Origin: JAGWBJ01 sp034423015
Lineage (GTDB): Bacteria > Chloroflexota > Dehalococcoidia > Lucifugimonadales > JAGWBF01
DNA length: 64,000 nt
Reading direction: 5' to 3'
Assembly (NCBI GenBank): GCA_034423015.1
Contig: DAOUJG010000022.1
Location: forward strand, 1 to 64,000
Part shown: positions 63,216 through 64,000 of the stretch, in pieces
How the letters are laid out: every line of letters starts with the position of its first letter
Numbering within the stretch: position 1 is the stretch's first letter
Notes under the pieces: model-generated
Told to the model about the DNA's origin: nothing
Database searches by the model: none
The model's input: only the letters and a program-made list of their open reading frames with translations
Translations under genes and position numbers: made by a program

Positions 63216-64000
63216 ACGGACTGCTGGAGGTGGAGGACCTTCACGTCCGCTTTACCACCAGGCAGGGTGAGGTGAAGGCCCTGAACGGCCTGACCTTCAG
63301 CCTTCAGGAGGAGTCGGTCCTTTGCCTGGTGGGAGAGAGCGGAGCCGGAAAGAGCACCGCCGGGCTGACGACCATGCGCCTGCTTCCCAGGAACGGCAGG
63401 GTGGTATCGGGGCGGATATACTTCGAGGGGATGGACCTTCTATCCCTGGACAGCCGCAGCCTGCGGGGGATCCGGGGCAAGGACATCGCCATGGTCCCCC
63501 AGGAGCCCAAGGCCTCGCTGAACCCCCTCCATACCATCGGCGCCCAGGTGGCCGAGCTTCTCATGGCCCACACCAGGCTCCCCAAGAAGGGGGCGATGGC
63601 CATGGCGGCGGAGATGCTGGGGGAGCTGGGCCTGCCTGATCCCGGGGAGATGCTGAAGCGCTATCCCTTCCAGCTGAGCGGCGGAATGTGCCAGCGGGTG
63701 ATGATCGCCATGGCCCTGGCCCTCAGGCCCAAGCTGCTCATCGCCGACGAGCCGACCTCCAACCTGGACGTTACCCTACAGGCGGAGATCCTGCGCCGGT
63801 TGAAGCGGTTCTGCAAAGAGTTTCGCGCCTCCATGGTCCTGATCACCCACGACATGGGGATAGTGGCCGAAATGGCCGACGACGTGGCGGTGATGTACGC
63901 CGGCACCGTGGTCGAGTCCGGCGATGTCCACACCGTCTTCGACCGGCCCATGCACCCCTACATGTCGGGGCTGATCCAGTCCATTCCCCGGCTCGACAGG
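63212..64000 (+). CDS. Oligopeptide-type ABC transporter ATPase, truncated by window edge
   Basis: 263 codons are open to the right edge with no stop. Opening LLEVEDLHVRFTTRQGEVKA; Walker A GESGAGKST; Q-loop MVPQEPKASLNPLHTIGAQV; signature LSGGMCQRV; Walker B LLIADEPTSNLD; switch His in LITHDMGI; and the OppD/DppD-type FDRPMHPYMSGLI near the cut end. Normal length is about 320 residues, so roughly 60 are missing. TTG start overlaps the PHP stop. It is probably followed outside by a second ATPase and permeases for peptides or nickel. Confidence 0.9.
   Translation, partial: MNGLLEVEDLHVRFTTRQGEVKALNGLTFSLQEESVLCLVGESGAGKSTAGLTTMRLLPRNGRVVSGRIYFEGMDLLSLDSRSLRGIRGKDIAMVPQEPKASLNPLHTIGAQVAELLMAHTRLPKKGAMAMAAEMLGELGLPDPGEMLKRYPFQLSGGMCQRVMIAMALALRPKLLIADEPTSNLDVTLQAEILRRLKRFCKEFRASMVLITHDMGIVAEMADDVAVMYAGTVVESGDVHTVFDRPMHPYMSGLIQSIPRLDR

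Overview
This window is gene-dense, high-GC bacterial chromosome with no phage, insertion sequence or CRISPR. The organism is most likely a Chloroflexota bacterium of the Dehalococcoidia / SAR202-like type. That is inference from gene content: an F420-type luciferase-like oxidoreductase, xanthine-dehydrogenase-family FeS and FAD subunits, stand-alone MaoC and RidA proteins, desulforedoxins, a UGSC selenoprotein, frequent TTG/GTG starts, and extended -10 promoters placed almost on top of start codons. No rRNA or phylogenetic marker search was possible. Bacterioferritin and an FAD/FeS oxidase suggest an aerobic or microaerobic heterotroph.

Layout. 1-3.3 kb: bacterioferritin, a PH-domain membrane protein, a nuclease remnant, and an NCS2 permease with an unusual C-terminal domain. 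3.5-6 kb: tRNA-Glu, tRNA-Gln and a T-box leader controlling a lone acetolactate synthase gene. 6-11 kb: MBL hydrolase, MtaB tRNA methylthiotransferase, and a coupled radical SAM / PAP2 pair. 11.3-17 kb: VOC and HPP proteins, then a four-gene minus-strand operon (Gfo/Idh oxidoreductase, beta-propeller lipoprotein, LprG-like lipoprotein, P55-like MFS pump). 17-24 kb: tartrate/malate-type dehydrogenase, HicBA module, coxS-coxM without coxL, a PD-(D/E)XK protein, carbonic anhydrase, pterin dehydratase and small unknowns. 24-32 kb: hot-dog proteins, transporters, degenerate hydrolases and an ABC exporter. 32-43 kb: the pheS-pheT-mntA-hepT-moeA operon and the Nudix-GlxR-sucC-sucD operon, both on the minus strand, then a small HEPN accessory pair. 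43-52 kb: MmgE/PrpD, ribokinase, a triple-RidA fusion, a large FAD/FeS dehydrogenase, a J-domain protein, an enoyl-CoA hydratase and the UGSC selenoprotein. 52-64 kb: MFS, LLM oxidoreductase, phosphatase, Fur-family regulator, hisS, rel, rpsT, lexA, twin desulforedoxins, RidA, an AttH-like lipoprotein, PHP and a truncated oligopeptide ABC ATPase.

Most notable points. (1) An in-frame UGA at 51899-51901 joins what look like two ORFs into one 180-residue UGSC selenoprotein, with a SECIS-like hairpin at the expected distance. (2) An LprG/P55-like lipoprotein-pump operon lies outside mycobacteria. (3) A T-box with a probable Ile specifier precedes ilvB. (4) A MntA/HepT toxin-antitoxin pair is embedded, with overlapping reading frames, inside the pheST-moeA operon. 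(5) Extended -10 promoters immediately upstream of start codons point to leaderless transcripts. (6) Several enzyme-family members lack a canonical catalytic residue: bacterioferritin His54, isochorismatase Cys, hydrolase Ser, RidA Arg.
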